Shown here piece after piece: positions 24,861 to 37,693 of a stretch of 64,000 nucleotides of DNA (position 1 is its first letter; every line of letters starts with the position of its first letter). The translations under genes and the position numbers were made by a program. This DNA is from Linnemannia elongata (lineage: Eukaryota > Mortierellomycota > Mortierellomycetes > Mortierellales > Mortierellaceae), in assembly GCA_036320915.1 (NCBI GenBank), contig JAXBDG010000005.1, forward strand, positions 1,984,001 through 2,048,000, in the 5' to 3' direction. The notes under the pieces are model-generated. The model was not told where the DNA came from and did not search any database. It was given only the letters and a program-made list of their open reading frames with translations.

Positions 24861-25916
24861 GCCTCGAACAACAACGAATATCATCTGTAAATAATAGTTC
24901 AAATAAATTAGGTGTCAACAACATTGTACCAACACAAATGCCTCTGATCCACGCCAAATCAAAATGAGGCAGCAATACTGACGAAAGAACAGGGTATGAT
25001 TTAATTGAAGATCGAAGGAGTTAACGAGGTGGAAGCATTGTCTTTCGCACGTTTGAAGCATTTTGTTCCCTGAACGATCTGGTCAAACTATTCTGTCGGT
25101 GAATACTGGGCTGGCAAAAAGTAAGAGCTGAGAAAAGGGACGAGCATACATGACAAACATGAGAGAAGGGACATAAACATAAGTCTCGACTCAATCGATA
25201 CCCTTAAAAGTCTTATTGGTCGAGATGATAAAGAAATTAGGCATCTTGCCAATACGATTGTACGCAACCGACTGACAGGACGCGTCTGAAGGCGAATGCT
25301 TTTGATCCCATACGCGTTGATGAAACACATGAGACGAACGCGTTTTTTTTTTATCAATGACCGGTGATCAATGATATGACAGCAACGCGTTGTCACTTTG
25401 CCAGAACGGACAGGCGTAAATACCTCCTCATTCTTCCACTTTCTTTCTTCCCTTCGTTCATTTTTTTTCAAGTCTCCAAAGCCATCCTATTTCGTCCTTC
25501 CTCCCTTTCTTCCTTTCTTCCTCTCTTTTCTAGGCTCCCTTGCCACCTCCACCAATGACAACAACCGACACTGGTGCGAATGTCTTGAAGCAAGTACGAC
25601 GAGGTCGTTTGCCTTGGTTAGCGATGGATGTACGGGGTAAAAACGTTTAAATTCCCATCCTCATTATTTGTCCATGTTGAGTTTCAGGCCTTGTATCGGC
25701 CTTGTTGTTCAACAGGCGTGCTTGAGCTTCGTTCCATGTCCACTATCGCACAGACGCGACACATCCCACAAACAAGGCATGGATAGAAAAAAGCAGATAG
25801 ATTTGCTCGATCCCCTCAGCGATGAGGGCATCCATATTGCAATAAACAGCCATAGCGTCTGTTTTTTTTTATCATGAAGTATCGTAAATAAGAGGGGAAA
25901 AAAAACAAAACAAAAC
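24861..25916. other. Convergent 3' spacer
   Basis: Lies between the 3' ends of the thiolase (plus) and the coiled-coil gene (minus). AATAAA at 24902-24907 fits thiolase polyadenylation. The rest holds no supported gene. Confidence 0.6.
24902..24907 (+). terminator. AATAAA polyadenylation signal of the thiolase gene
   Basis: A perfect AATAAA 42 nt after the thiolase stop codon, in an A/T-rich 3' leader. Confidence 0.6.
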
Positions 25917-28900
25917 CTATGTGGACTGGGCCACCTCGAGGGCGACCATGAGCTCCATATTCTTCTCCATGATAGAAGTCGCCTCCTCCTCAGCCCTGGC
26001 CATCTTGCGTTCCAACAACTGTGTCTGCTGGATCCACTTCTCCCGCTGACGCTCATATGCTGATTTGACCTCCACTCTGTTCTCCTCTTCATTCTCCTCA
26101 TCCTCATCGCCGCTATCGACAGCTCGACCAAGTCGGGATGCAAGATCGAGATCAGCCAGGATGGCGCGCAAGCGCCGGTTCTCCCGCTCGACTTTATCCA
26201 TCTGGTACCGGCTCTCCTGCTGCTGGAGTTGCTCGATCGCCAATTGCCGCTCCAACGACTTGTTGGTATTGATCCACGTGTCCATCTCAAATTCATGCTC
26301 GCCCTGCTTCTTCTCCAGCTCAAAGATTCGTGCCTCGAGTTGTTGGTTCCGATCGGCCTGCTCTTCCAAACGGGCGATGAGGACTTTTTCCCGTGCGCGG
26401 AAGGTTGCCTGTTCCTTGACGAACTCCTTCTCGGCGGCGGCATGACCCTGATGTTCCTGTTGCTCCAGACGGAACTTGAGGACGAGTTGCTCAGAGTCTG
26501 TCTTGGACTGCTCTGTCAAGTCGGTGAGCTTGTCGGCATGATCCTGAACAACCTTCTCCAGGAACTCTTCATGATCCCGCTGAATCTGCTGGACCTCTGC
26601 GGCGTGTTGATTTTCAAGGCGAGAGATTTTGAGGGTCAGACGCTGGACCGTATCCTGGAGAGTCCGATACTGTGCTTCTTCCTGCTGCAATCGCTCGGTG
26701 AAGACATCGAGTTCTTGTTGAAGGGCTGCGTTAGATTCCTGTTGGACGCTATGTTCTTGCCGCATCTTCTCCAATTGCTCCTCCTGTTCAGTAGCTGTGT
26801 TGTTCGAACCGGGTGCGCGATTGTGGATGTCGTCGCCTTCTTCCTGCAGCTTCTTGGCCATCATGGCCTCGAGTTTCGACTCGAGCTCCTGTCGGGCCTC
26901 CATTGCAGCTGCTGCATCCTTGTCCTGTTCGGCCAACAAGGCCTGGAGTCGCTGGATCTCATCCTTGGCTGTCACCAGCTCTTTCTCCTTCTCAACCATC
27001 GACGGTGAAGGTCCATTGGATCCGATTTCAGGTGTCATGGGAAGAGACGGTGCAGGTGTTGGCAGGGAATCCTGACCACCAAATGTGTACTCTGCCAACA
27101 GCTGAGCACTTGGCTGAACAAGATCCCGACCCCCTGAGGGCTTGCGACGACGCTGAGACGCGGTGTCACTCGAGGCAGAAGCAGTCGAAGGCCGTGGTCC
27201 GGCAGAAGATGGTGGAGGCGGAGGCAGTGAAGGAAGTGGTCCGGCAGAAGGTGGTGGAGGTGGAGGCAGTGAGGGAAGTGGGAGCGTTGGAGGAGCTTGG
27301 GTCAACATTCCGTCTATCATGGCAATAGATCCTGTCCTGGGTCTTGGCGTTGTAGGTGGCATAATGTTGGACGACGCAGGAGGACTGGGCTTGGCTCGAC
27401 GAGTTGGATCCCGTGTTCCCTTTCTTGGTCCTCCATTGACTGACGGTGGAGGAGAAGGGTAGGCACCAGTACCGGGGATAGGTGCAGACATCATAGGCGG
27501 TGCTGGGCCAGGTGGTGGGCGGATTCCAGAAACCGGTGTTGTTGGACGAGATTTCATCATGGAGATTGGAGATGTTGTCCGATTAGGTCCAGATTTAGGA
27601 GCGCCATCCTCCAATGAGGCCAAAAGCTGTTGACGGCTGGGTCCTGTTGGCAATGGCAAAAGCTCTTCAGATACGATCCCGAGTGGAGTGGTCGCCCTTG
27701 AACGAGACGCAGAAGTCGTTGCAGGCGAGGGCTTGGGGCTGGCCATGTTCCTGGGGGGCGAGGATCCTTGCTGCAGCTGTGAGAGTTCCCACTGAAACTG
27801 TTCGATTTGGCGATCGCCCTCATCCGTTTTCTGGTTATCATTAGCAGCAGTTGCAGCAGCGGCCAGCGCAGCAACAGACGCTACCTCGAGATCGCCATCC
27901 TTGGCTCCAGGAGATGCCAGCATGTTGACCTCGTCCACGTCCGTTTGGCTCAGTGTGTGGCTCAGACGGAGCGTGGACTTTGTCGTCAATGGAGGTTTTG
28001 GGATCTGCGGTGAGAGTCGAGGCGAGTTGCGTTTGTTCCGTCGTTGTTGGTCCAGCCGATGGCGTTCAGAATCGTCCGATAGCACGGATAGGTTGTCGTC
28101 ATCCTCGTCCACATGCAACAGGCGTCGGTGGTTTTCGTATCCCTGCGAAGCCGCAGGAGAATCCTGATGGGTGCCCATGTCAAGCGGGCGGTGGCCAAAG
28201 GGGTTGTCTAGTGGGTGGACCTGAAGAGTCGCCGATGGGGCTGAAGAATCCATGGGAGAGTGGTTACCGCTGTTGCGGCGTCTGAGATTGGTCAACAGCT
28301 GGTTGGGTGAGTTCGCAAGAGAGGTGGGCAAACTGCTTCGTCTCCGGAGCTTGCGTTCCTCTGCACTAGTCACTGTTAGGCGGTTACCACCAAGAAGGCC
28401 AGACTGGTCCACCGGAGAAGAATCATGTACAATCATCACGGCGGGTGGGGGAGGCGCCAGACCGCCCAGCATCTGATCCATACCCATCGACGGCTGGTGT
28501 TGTTGCTGCTGTTGCTTTCTCGCCTGACGTGCCGCCCTGTTATCGCGATCATGGTCTGTCCTCCTCAGGTTGGAGCGAGTCTCACGAGGGCTGCTTGGTC
28601 CAAGAGTAGGGGAGGCCATCTTTTGAAGCATGGCCTCGTACTGATCCAACGAGGGCAGATCGCCATCTGGAGTCGTGTTCGCCACTGCTTGTCCTTGCTC
28701 ACGACGTTTGGGGACAGTTCTGTGGTTCATGCGAGGAGAGCCCTGCTGGCTTGGTCCGACCTGCTCAATGGACTGCATCAACGACTGCGACTGAGCCGCT
28801 AGAGATTCTTGCTGGAGAGCGCGGCTGACAGAGATGTGAGAGGCGTCCGAGGGAGTCGATCTATGCTGTCTCTGATACTGCTGGTGCTGATGGGGATACA

Positions 28901-29806
28901 TTGGCTGTGGTTGTTGAAAGTTGGGTGCATGGCTATCAGCACTTGAGCTGTTCCCCAAAGATAGATTCGATTCATTGGCGTGTTGGATATCGTAGCTAGG
29001 GTATCCTTGCTGAGTGTATTGCTGGTCCTGCCGGGCAGACCCGTTGGCGTTAGGTGCCCCGCTGAACGAGGTAGAGGGTTGGTAGGTAGACAGGTCCTGG
29101 TATTGTTGATATTGTTGTGGTTGGTACTGCTGCTGTGGCTGTTGTGAATAAACGCTGCTGTTGTTGCTCATTTGACTGACATGACTCAAATGGCTGCCAG
29201 TATAACCACCACTGTTGCCATAGCCGTATCCCATTCCTGCTCCACTCGCAGTGCTATTATTGCTGTTGCTTCGGTTCCTGGCTGAGGGTGTGGCAGAGGA
29301 TCCTCGCGGGGGTGGCACATAGGACTGATGAGATGAATAGTGGGCCGATTGCTGCTGAGATTGGCCGCTGCTGTTGTTGGTATATTGGTTCGTGTAGTTG
29401 CTCGACGAAGGGTCTGTTGAAACCCAACTTTGAATCGAACTCATCGAGGCCGTTGAAGGTTTCTGAAGGAAGAGAGGAAGAGGGAGAAAGAGAGAGAGAA
29501 AGAGAGAGAGGGGAAAAAATCATGTAAGCAAAGAGAAAGGTTAAACTGGCGAAGTTACATTCACCTACTCAGAGCGTCGTTTTCTTTTTTTTTTTTTTTC
29601 TCATTGAATGAGATGAGGAAGTGTTAGGATGAGGAGAAGGAGGGAGGGAGGGTTCTTACCATGGACTGATCGCTATATGCATTCCAGTCGGACGACTCTG
29701 TGGGGATGGTGTGTCCTTCCTGAAACTGGTTTGAGGGTGCGTATCGTTGCTGTTGCTGTTGCTGTTGTTGGCCTTGCAAGGGTGAGGGAGTATACCTCGA
29801 AGCCAT
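25917..29806 (-). CDS. Large protein with disordered N-terminus and C-terminal coiled coil
   Basis: Exons 29806-29660 and 29462-25917 join in phase to give 1230 residues. I do not recognise the family. The first ~850 residues are low-complexity: Gln-rich at the start, then Ser/Pro-rich. They include two adjacent copies of an LPSLPPPPP(P)SAGP block near residue 780 that could bind profilin, SH3 or WW domains. From about residue 870 the sequence is a continuous heptad-rich coiled coil (for example EKEKELVTAKDEIQRLQ) up to the C-terminus. This layout fits cell-polarity, cytoskeleton-linker or membrane-tether proteins, which is inference from architecture only. The second exon could start at its own ATG (29444), but an upstream ATG-containing exon with good splice sites extends it. 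Confidence 0.8.
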
Positions 29807-30539
29807 GGTCGATAAAAATGTCTAGGAGTGGGTCGTTAGCGGAGGGAGAGAAGAGGGGTGTCTGGGGGTTCGTGTCTTGGAAAAAAGGAAAAAGGAGGCG
29901 TGTGTCAGTCAGGGAGAAGTTGATGGATGAGAAGGAAAACGTGGATGACAGAGTAAGCGGAATGAGGAAAGGAAAAAAAGAAGAAGGGATGGGAGAAGAG
30001 GATGTAAAGGAAAGTAAGAGAGGTGAAGGAGAGGAGAAGAGAGATAAGGAGGGAAGGGAAGGAGGGTCGAGTCGAGGCGAGTCGAGTCGAAGGGCCAAAA
30101 GAAAAAAAGAAAGGAAAAAAGGAGAGAGGACAACAAAAAAAGTGCCCGAACAGCAAAGACAAAGATGAAAGATGATTCGATGTGTTCCTGCTGCTGCAGC
30201 ATCAACTCATTAATCGTCGTTGTACCTGAAATTAATTAACGTTTTGCTCGATCAGACAACAAAAGGCCAAACAAAACTCGACCACATGCCCCCCATCGGA
30301 CCTGGACCTCTTCTTCCTCTTCTTTATTTTTTTTTTTTTTTTTTGTGTCCACGCCTGTGGTGGAATCATCAACAAAAAAAGGTACTGTCGCCATCGTATA
30401 TCGTATCATAACCTGCCGTATCTCATTCCATTCCCTCCTCACTTCTTTTCTCTTTGTGCTTCGATGCTCCTCTTAATTCATGTATCTCTCTGGCTCGTGT
30501 GCACAGTACATGCATCAGCATATGCTACTCTTCTTTTTC

Positions 30540-30571
<32 letters not shown>

Positions 30572-31378
30572 TAGAAAAGACTATGTCGATGAATAATCCG
30601 TAGTCGTTCATCTTGCTAAACAACTACATCCACTTGCAAATGAAAAAAAAAATTGAACAAAGGGTAGACCCAAAAAAAAGAGCTTCTTGAGCATAACGAG
30701 TATTCAAAAGGCCGAAAGGCTCTTTTCCCTCTCTGCAACGAACCAATTGCCATGCCTCGGCGTGTTAACAACAGCAGCACCAAAAAACAAAAGTGTATTT
30801 TCGTTTCTTGAGAGCCAACCCTAATTATGCAGCATTATGTGTGTAAGACTTGCATCTAGGCTCTACTTCATCACTTTCTTCTTGGTGTGAAGTTGTGCTT
30901 CCTTGAGTGAGTCTATATACGCGTGGTCTTCACTTTCATTTTCCACTCGACTTGTAAGCCGCGCTTAGTCTGTCTTTATATCTTTTTCTGGTCCACATCT
31001 TCAAGCAGTGTTACTCTTCATTCACGTATGCCTTTCCTAGACCTGCCACGATTTGAAGGGAGTGTCTCTCTGACTGCAGTGTGTGGTCATTCTCTTAAGG
31101 AGGGGCGCAACGATGGACAGTCACTCTGTCTTGCGCCCGTTCTTTTATTTTTAGATACACTGACACTTCTTTTTTCATTTTCGGTCCATTTAAGCATCGC
31201 CCCGATCACTCGGCGTCACCCTCTCTGCTCATCCGGTCCTCCTGGCTTGGCCATGCTTCTCTCTCTTTCCTTCTCCACCTCTCAGCCCCACAACATCAAA
31301 CCCACCGCCGAACAAACTCAACCTCTCGGCTCATGACAACTTCTCTTCTACAACATCCATCTCAACCTCAGACATAGA
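29807..31378. other. Divergent spacer between coiled-coil and NADPH oxidase genes
   Basis: From 29820 to about 30170 the plus strand is purine-rich, the CT-rich leader of the minus-strand coiled-coil gene. An A29 run lies at 30540-30568. Pyrimidine-rich sequence leads into the NADPH oxidase ATG. No gene supported. Confidence 0.55.
30540..30568. repeat. A29 homopolymer
   Basis: A run of 29 A in the divergent spacer. No target-site duplication or element body is visible beside it. Confidence 0.85.
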
Positions 31379-33300
31379 ATGTCAACAACGGCCAAGGTCC
31401 TCCTCTCGGCAGCACACGCCGCCATCTTTTACTATGGCTTCCAGCTCCAGCGCAACGACAAAGAACTATCAGACATCAACACCATTGGATTTTCAATCTA
31501 CTGCTCAAGAGGTGCCGCCCTCTGCCTTGCCTTTGACATGACCCTCATCATGCTCCCAATGTGCCGCAAGTTACTATCCTACGTCTCCAGGATATTCTTT
31601 GCCCTCTTTCACATTGGCCAAGGAACTCTCTCCGAAGGCAACAACTCCAACACGGCAACCTATCACAAACTTCTCGCCTACCACATCCTCTTTTTTCTTT
31701 CAGTCCATGTGCTCGGCCACTGTGTCAACTTTTATCGACTGGAACAGCTCGGCAAAGGAAGCGCCATGTCATACCACTTTGGGACTTGGGCAGGAGTGAC
31801 AGGATACTGGATGCTTCTCATTCTCGGCATCATGTTTGTAACAGCACACAAGAAGATCAGGAAACGACACTTTGAAGTCTTCTGGTACACCCACCATCTC
31901 GCCCTCGTGTGCATGGGCATGTTCGCCTTCCACGGTTACGGTTGCTTTGTCAAGACCAACGAAGGCCAGTGTCGAGGCTACGGATCCTGGCGATACATCG
32001 TTCTGGCCTCCGTGATCTACCTTGTCGAACGTGCGCTCCGAACTCTCGAGTCACGCCCTTCCATTCCATTATCCCTGGCAATTGCTCACCCTGGAGGCGC
32101 CATTGAGCTCAACTTCAAGGATCCGTCACTGCACTATCGCCCAGGACAGCACCTCTACCTCAATATACCCCAGCTGTCAAAGTTTGAGTGGCATCCATTC
32201 ACCATTACCTCTTCGCCCATCGAGTCAACCATCTCGCTACACATTCGTCAGGACGGAGATTGGACGATACAACTCGGACAACTACTCGGACACGGACCAG
32301 AAACTCCTCGACTAGAACAGGCTCAGGCAGTTCGGGATCGATCCTTGTTGCCAGAGATCAGGATCGATGGACCCTACGGCGGGCCTAAAGAGGATGTCCT
32401 GAACTTTGACCACGTCGTCTTGGTCGGAACAGGGAACGGAATTACGACCTTTTCAGGCATTCTGCGACACATTTGGTAAGGTTTCCGTCGCATGCCCTTT
32501 TTTTATATTTGATATCGCCCATGCAATTCCAAACAAGTTTCAATTAATTGTCCCAGAAATGTATTAATAATGGCTGTGCGCAAAAATCGGATGCAAATAG
32601 GTTTCGACATCAGGAAACGCAGAGCTCACGCCTCCAGACACTGGACTTGTATTGGGTATCGCGGGATGCCAACAAGCTGGACTGGTTTCAGTCCTTGTTC
32701 TCGATGGAAAAGACCATGGAGCTTTTCAGGACAGGATTGATTCGCATCCACATCTACTTTACCTCAACATCTTCAAGACGGAAACCGATCATCAAACGCG
32801 GATCAATGATGAGTCGGTCCAAGAGTCAGGATTCTTCACACTCGTTACCATTGCTTCGTACAGAAGGGTTGGCACAGGGGCGGTACTCCGAGGATGACGA
32901 AGACGGAGAAGAGCACGACGACTTGTTGTCACCACTTGATCGTCCAACTGGATCCAGCTCGCTGATCTCCTTGACCTCAATCCACTCCCCGCCATCACAA
33001 TCTCCAACCACTTTCTCAGGAGGAGCCGCAGAAGACGCTTACACGAGGTCTCTTGAGGGGATGGAACAGGGCGAGGGCGATGCTATTATCGGACCCGACA
33101 ACATTCATCTTGGTCGACCTAATTTCACTCTTGAATTCGACAACATGAGAGCCAAGTGGACACAGGGCGATGCATCCTCAGGGCGCCAGGTCAAAGTCGG
33201 CGTCTTTTACTGTGGATCTCCTGGTCTAGGTAGAACCCTTGGGCGCGAATGCCAGCGAGTGAGCAATTCCAAGATGAAGTTTTCATTTGTCGAGGAATAA
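31379..33300 (+). CDS. NADPH oxidase catalytic subunit (Nox family)
   Basis: Exons 31379-32475 and 32601-33300 give 598 residues. It is an electron-transferring membrane flavocytochrome that makes superoxide from O2 using NADPH. Haem histidines sit in TYHKLLAYHILFFLSVHVLGH-type and WYTHHLALVCMGMFAFH segments as in gp91phox. The FAD site is HPFTITSSP. NADPH-site elements are GTGNGITTFSGIL, YWVSRDANKLDWF and FYCGSP. There is no EF-hand N-terminus, so it is closer to the NoxA/NoxB type. A Ser/Asp/Glu-rich insert of about 110 residues interrupts the NADPH domain between the IHIYFT strand and the conserved GRPNFTLEF block. The C-terminus stops at FSFVEE, without the usual ENF ending. MSS51 starts 224 nt downstream on the same strand. 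Confidence 0.93.
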
Positions 33301-33524
33301 AATAAACCTTTTTAAAATGAAGGGAATGTTGCATTTGCAGTGTTGTTGTGTTCCTTGACTCGACCCGTTCCTCCCGCGAATTTGATGTTCCTGGGGGTTT
33401 GACTGCTCTTGCCCGAGAAAACGCCGAAAAGGAACTGAGGGAACAAAGGGGGATCAACCGATCAGTGGTTGGTTCCAACTTTACTTTTTTGACATCAATA
33501 CCCACACGACAAAAAAAAAACCTC

Positions 33525-35153
33525 ATGGCATCAAGACTTCGACCCGTTTTGGCGCCCGCCCTCAGGATACTCCCCAGGACAGCAGCAGCAAGGGTCTCTT
33601 CTGCCGCCGCCATTTCCGCCAGACGCTCGCTCTCCCTCAAATCATTCTTCACCTCCCGTAAACCCGTGACATCGGATCCGTTCACGTCCCAGTTCGAGCC
33701 CGTTCTTGAGCAGGCTGACCTCTTCCACCCTCTCAGCAAATCCCCTCTGGCTCCTGTCCGTGCCAAGGCAGAATGGATTGCTGCCCATGGAACGTGTCCA
33801 GTATGCAAGGAGCAGCATGCTGCGGAGGAGGAACACAAGGAGGAGGCAGCAAAGAAGACCAAGAGCAAGCCACCCACATATGAGTGCCCTGATTGTGGAT
33901 ACCCAACCCATTGCAGCGAGGAGCACTACAAAATGGACAAGGAGCACCATAAGCACGTCTGTGGAACACTTCGGGAGGTCAACGAGGACGAGCACGATCT
34001 GCGATCAGGTCGTCGTATGAAGGAGTTTGAGTTTCCAGGTAACAAGGATATCCTTTCTATCCCCCCCCCCCCTGCCAATGCCGATTTGCTCCGCAGCGGG
34101 TCGTTCGAGCATCCCAGGAAAATTGAGGGTCAATTGAGGATGGCAGCATACAGCGCAGATCCTAACATTTTATTTTGTTTGTTATGTTTACAGGAGCACA
34201 GCACCGCGATGAAGCCGTCAACTTGTCAAATTGGGATACTTTCTTGTACACTCGTGGATTCCTCAGTATGAACTCGGAGCGATCAATGCGCCATGTCTCT
34301 CACGTCCTGACTTACCCTCTCACCATCGGATCGGTCCTTCATCAGTCTTCGCCCTACCAGCTCGGCAAGGATCTCACCGTCGAGGGATTGAAGTCATTAG
34401 CCGGTACGGAAGCGCAGCTGCATGAGTGGACACAACTTGGATCATATCAGTCGTTAAATGCTTTATCCAGTGTCACTAACAACGTCACCTCTTCCGTTTG
34501 TCATGATAGCTCTTCGCCATACGCTTCACCCAGCAATGATTCCAGGAATCACTCAAAACCAGGATCTTCGCAGCACAGCAACACACACTGTCCGTATCTT
34601 CTGCCTGGGCGCCCGTGCAGAGTCGCATCTCCCCCCTCACATCTACATGCAACTTGCCTACCTGTTCCCTACCACCGCCTTCCAGATCCACTTTGTCGGC
34701 CCAGACGCGATTCCCCCTCACACCAAATCCAAGGAGCCCCACCAACACGTCCACTATGAACAGATGACATTCGTATACGACAACTCCCGGTACGAGACCT
34801 ATCACGCCGAGGCCGGTCCCTTCAACCCTTACTACGACGTCTTCTTCCTCTTCTCGCCCGGGTTGGCTCACCCTTCGACCAAGGACATGTGGAAGCCTAC
34901 GATCCCTCTGTTGTTGGATACAAAGTGCGCCATCTTTGGAACGGGCTTTGACGAACGCGATGTGATGAACGATGTGGCCGAGATTGAGAATGCAGGATAT
35001 GAATTGGATTGGTTAATGAAACCAAGGGAGAATGTCTTCAGAAGCTTGAAGCATGAAATCAACATGACCGATGTCCGTCAATCGGCTCAGTGTAACTGGG
35101 GTATTTGGGGAATCCGCGGTCGTCGTTATGATGTCCGCCCTAGCGACCAATAG
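33525..35153 (+). CDS. MSS51: Mss51-like mitochondrial COX1 translation/assembly factor
   Basis: Exons 33525-34038, 34194-34403 and 34510-35153 give 455 residues. The N-terminus is rich in Arg, Ala and Ser with no acidic residue in the first ~45, a typical matrix-targeting presequence. A MYND-like zinc-binding region follows: CPVCKEQH, then CPDCGYPTHCSEEHY, and HKHVC. The remainder, with TRGFLSMNSERSMRHVSHVL, is the Mss51 core. In yeast Mss51 activates translation of COX1 mRNA and links it to cytochrome oxidase assembly; in other fungi the translational role is less established. A frame reading through the first exon starts upstream at 33348, but the ATG at 33525 gives the presequence. Confidence 0.88.
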
Positions 35154-35350
35154 AGTAGTGGGTTTTTTTATATTTGGGGGGTTAGATCTACTTGAAAAAA
35201 AAAAAGACTACAATAACATACTTTGCATTTTTCTTTTATCGATATTTTATGTATCTGACAGTTTTTGTTCGTATAAGGTATAAAAGAGAAGACTCGTTCG
35301 TCTATGCAGTTTATTAAAAATAAAAGTCGTGAAAAAAATGAACGGACATG

Positions 35351-35378
35351 AAAAAAAAAGGGGGGGGGGGGGGGGGGG
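35351..35378. repeat. A9-G19 composite homopolymer
   Basis: Nine A followed by nineteen G between two convergent 3' ends (MSS51 and the GPI protein). Such G runs are error-prone in sequencing and can form G-quadruplexes. Confidence 0.8.
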
Positions 35379-35432
35379 AGGGGGCGAAGAAATTACGTGG
35401 AGGAGGGGTGAAGGAAGGAAGGGTGTGCAAGC

Positions 35433-36571
35433 TTAGAAGAGAGCCATGCCCATGGCGCTGACGGCGGCAGCAACGGCAATAGTAGCGAGACCCTGAGCTC
35501 CCAGACGGTTGTTAGTATTGGCACTGCCAGTGGTTGCCTGGGGCTGCGCGCCTTTCGCGGCGTTCTGGATCAGAGTGACTGGACCGTTGGGCGTTGCTGC
35601 ATTCTGGCTGGAACCAGCCACCACTACAAAAGTTACACAATGCAAAAATTACGTTAGCTCCATGAACAAGAACTTGTGTGGGTGCAGCAAACAAAAGAAA
35701 AAAACAAGAAAAAAAAAAGTAGAAAATGGAGCAAGTGAAAATGCGATAGTTACCAGGAGCAGACTTGTCGGCAGTTTGGGGTGCCTCGCCAGTAGCAGAG
35801 ATAACGAACGGATGAGAGTAAAAGTCGCCTTGGAGAATCCCGTCCAGATCGTAAACGATAAACTCGAGCGCGCAAGTATCTAGACAATCGACATTGGGAA
35901 CCTTGGCGATATCCCATGTATGCTTTCCAGTCTCGGTGTCCGAGAGCAGTGGTGGTTCATAGCGCTTGTATGCCGTGGGGTCTAAGTGTGGAGAATAATG
36001 GTAGGAGAAATAGAGTCGCGTTTTTGTTTGACTTAGCACTGTGTGTCCCAAAAAGAAACAAAAACGATGGTAGTAATATCGTATGCAGTAACGGAGGAAA
36101 GATGAGAAAGCCGATAGCTGAGAGGGCCGCAACGCGACTTACCACCACCAACGATGTAGACAGTGACGAAGTGGTCCTTGGGGGTGGGAGAGCTCAATCT
36201 CCATCGGATCTTGATCGGCGCTCCAATCTTCCAACGGGTATCTGTTTGTTAGCACAAAAAAACACGCATAAGTAAGAGTGTTCCGTTATAGCAGTACTGT
36301 AGCGCGATTGTCGATATATTTTTCTCTGTGGGCTGTTGTGTAAAAGGTGAATGTCGATGATAGCGAGAGTTGGAAGAGTTTGAAAGAGGAGAAAGAGCAA
36401 TAATAAAGAATAGGGCTTGCCGGTGAGGAGTGAAGGGAAGGAGAAAGAGGCGTAGTGGGTGTGGCGATTACCTGCAGTTGGGTCGGAGCTCAGGACGGCG
36501 GCAGAGGCAGTGGATGCCAGGGCCAAAGCCGAGAGGAGGGTCAAAGTGCAAGCAGTGATAGAAGGAAGCAT
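35433..36571 (-). CDS. Small secreted GPI-anchored protein with Kre9/KNH-like domain
   Basis: Exons 36571-36472, 36241-36143, 35981-35754 and 35623-35433 give 205 residues. The N-terminus is a clear signal peptide ending near ASTASAA. The mature part starts with DPTADTRWKIGAPIKIRW, and a YSHPFVIS strand follows, matching the Ser/Thr-rich GPI-anchored Kre9/Knh1-type N-terminal domain associated with fungal cell-wall beta-1,6-glucan. Two cysteines (VDCLDTC) may form a short disulfide loop. The C-terminus has a small-residue and Asn-rich linker (likely omega site within SANTNN) followed by a hydrophobic tail ending MGMALF, typical of a GPI attachment signal. It is probably displayed on the cell surface; exact function is unknown. 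Confidence 0.85.
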
Positions 36572-37395
36572 GATTATTAGAAAGCAGTCGTGTAAGTGGA
36601 TGTAAGAATGCAACTAAAAATGGCTTGTCGATTGCAAAGAGGAAAACGGAAGAAAAAGAGAGAGAAAGCGGAAAGAGAAAGACGAAGCTGAAGCTTTGGG
36701 TCGATGAATGTGTGTGAGTTTTATTCGACTGGCCTAGCTGAACCCCCCCCTCCCCCTTGCTGTTGTTACCGAACAGGCACAAACTCCCTCTCAACAAAAG
36801 ATCTTTCCATTCTGGAGATGACAGGCAACCAGAGACAGGCGTTTCCTTGTAATATTTACCTAGGAGAGCATCAGGCTCTACAGGACAAAAGCAAAAACTG
36901 AGAGTAAAAGCGTGTGGAGGCAGAGCTATGAATGGGTGGAAAAGTAGTTGGAAAGGAGAACGCCAAAATAAAACAAGCAACTCCTTCAAACAATCCGAAA
37001 CGAACAACCAACAGTCAGACTGACCGACTGATGGTGAAAAGGGTTGGCAAATTGACGAGAAGGTGCTCAGGATACGACACGGATTGAGAGAAGAGAAAGG
37101 GTGAACCTCCTGACAAATTGACACTGACAAACAAAATGCTCAACGGTGAAGGAAATAAAAAAGAACCGTGTCTATTGTGGGAAAATGCTAGGAGGTGTCT
37201 AACTCCTTGATAGTCTTTATTTCTCCTTATTGTTGTTGTACCCAAATGCGATGTCGATGTCTATGCAGCTGAACATAAGCGTTGTTTAAGTGTGTGTGTG
37301 TCTCCTGCCTAGGAACAATTGCAGGAGGGTATTGGCGTTTTAAAAATCTAGCGCACAAGATACATACATGATGGGGCTTGTGCGTCTGAAGATAG

Positions 37396-37435
37396 AAGGA
37401 GGAGGAGGAGGAGGAGGAGGAGGAGGAGGAGGAGA
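37396..37435. repeat. (GAG)n trinucleotide repeat
   Basis: About thirteen GAG/GGA units in a non-coding spacer. Confidence 0.85.
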
Positions 37436-37653
37436 GGAATGGTGACAGGGTCGATCATGAATGAAAGTTAGAAAAGATGTGTAAGAATGGTGCCGCGTAG
37501 AAAGTTGAGCACGTTGGCAGACACTGTGTATCGGAAGAGCAAATCTACCAGAACACATCATCTTAAATAAGACGATATGCTGTCCGTGGGAGGAAAGAAA
37601 GGGTCGACGCGCGTGGGCGAGAGCGAGAGAGAGATCGAACGACAGGGATGTAT

Positions 37654-37659
<6 letters not shown>

Positions 37660-37691
<32 letters not shown>
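37660..37691. repeat. (GA)n dinucleotide repeat
   Basis: About sixteen GA units, one of several GA/CT microsatellites in the leaders of this window. Confidence 0.85.

Positions 37692-37693
<2 letters not shown>

Noticed and set aside
23625..24902. 425-residue open frame on the minus strand, opposite the thiolase
   Set aside because: Gly/Asp/Leu/Val-rich mirror of a strongly C-ending gene on the other strand; no domain features, while the plus strand encodes a complete thiolase.
1932..30568. Long A/T runs as tails of one repeated element
   Set aside because: Sequences next to the runs at 1932, 8130, 18366 and 30540 share nothing; only the 59012 run has an unusual neighbour.
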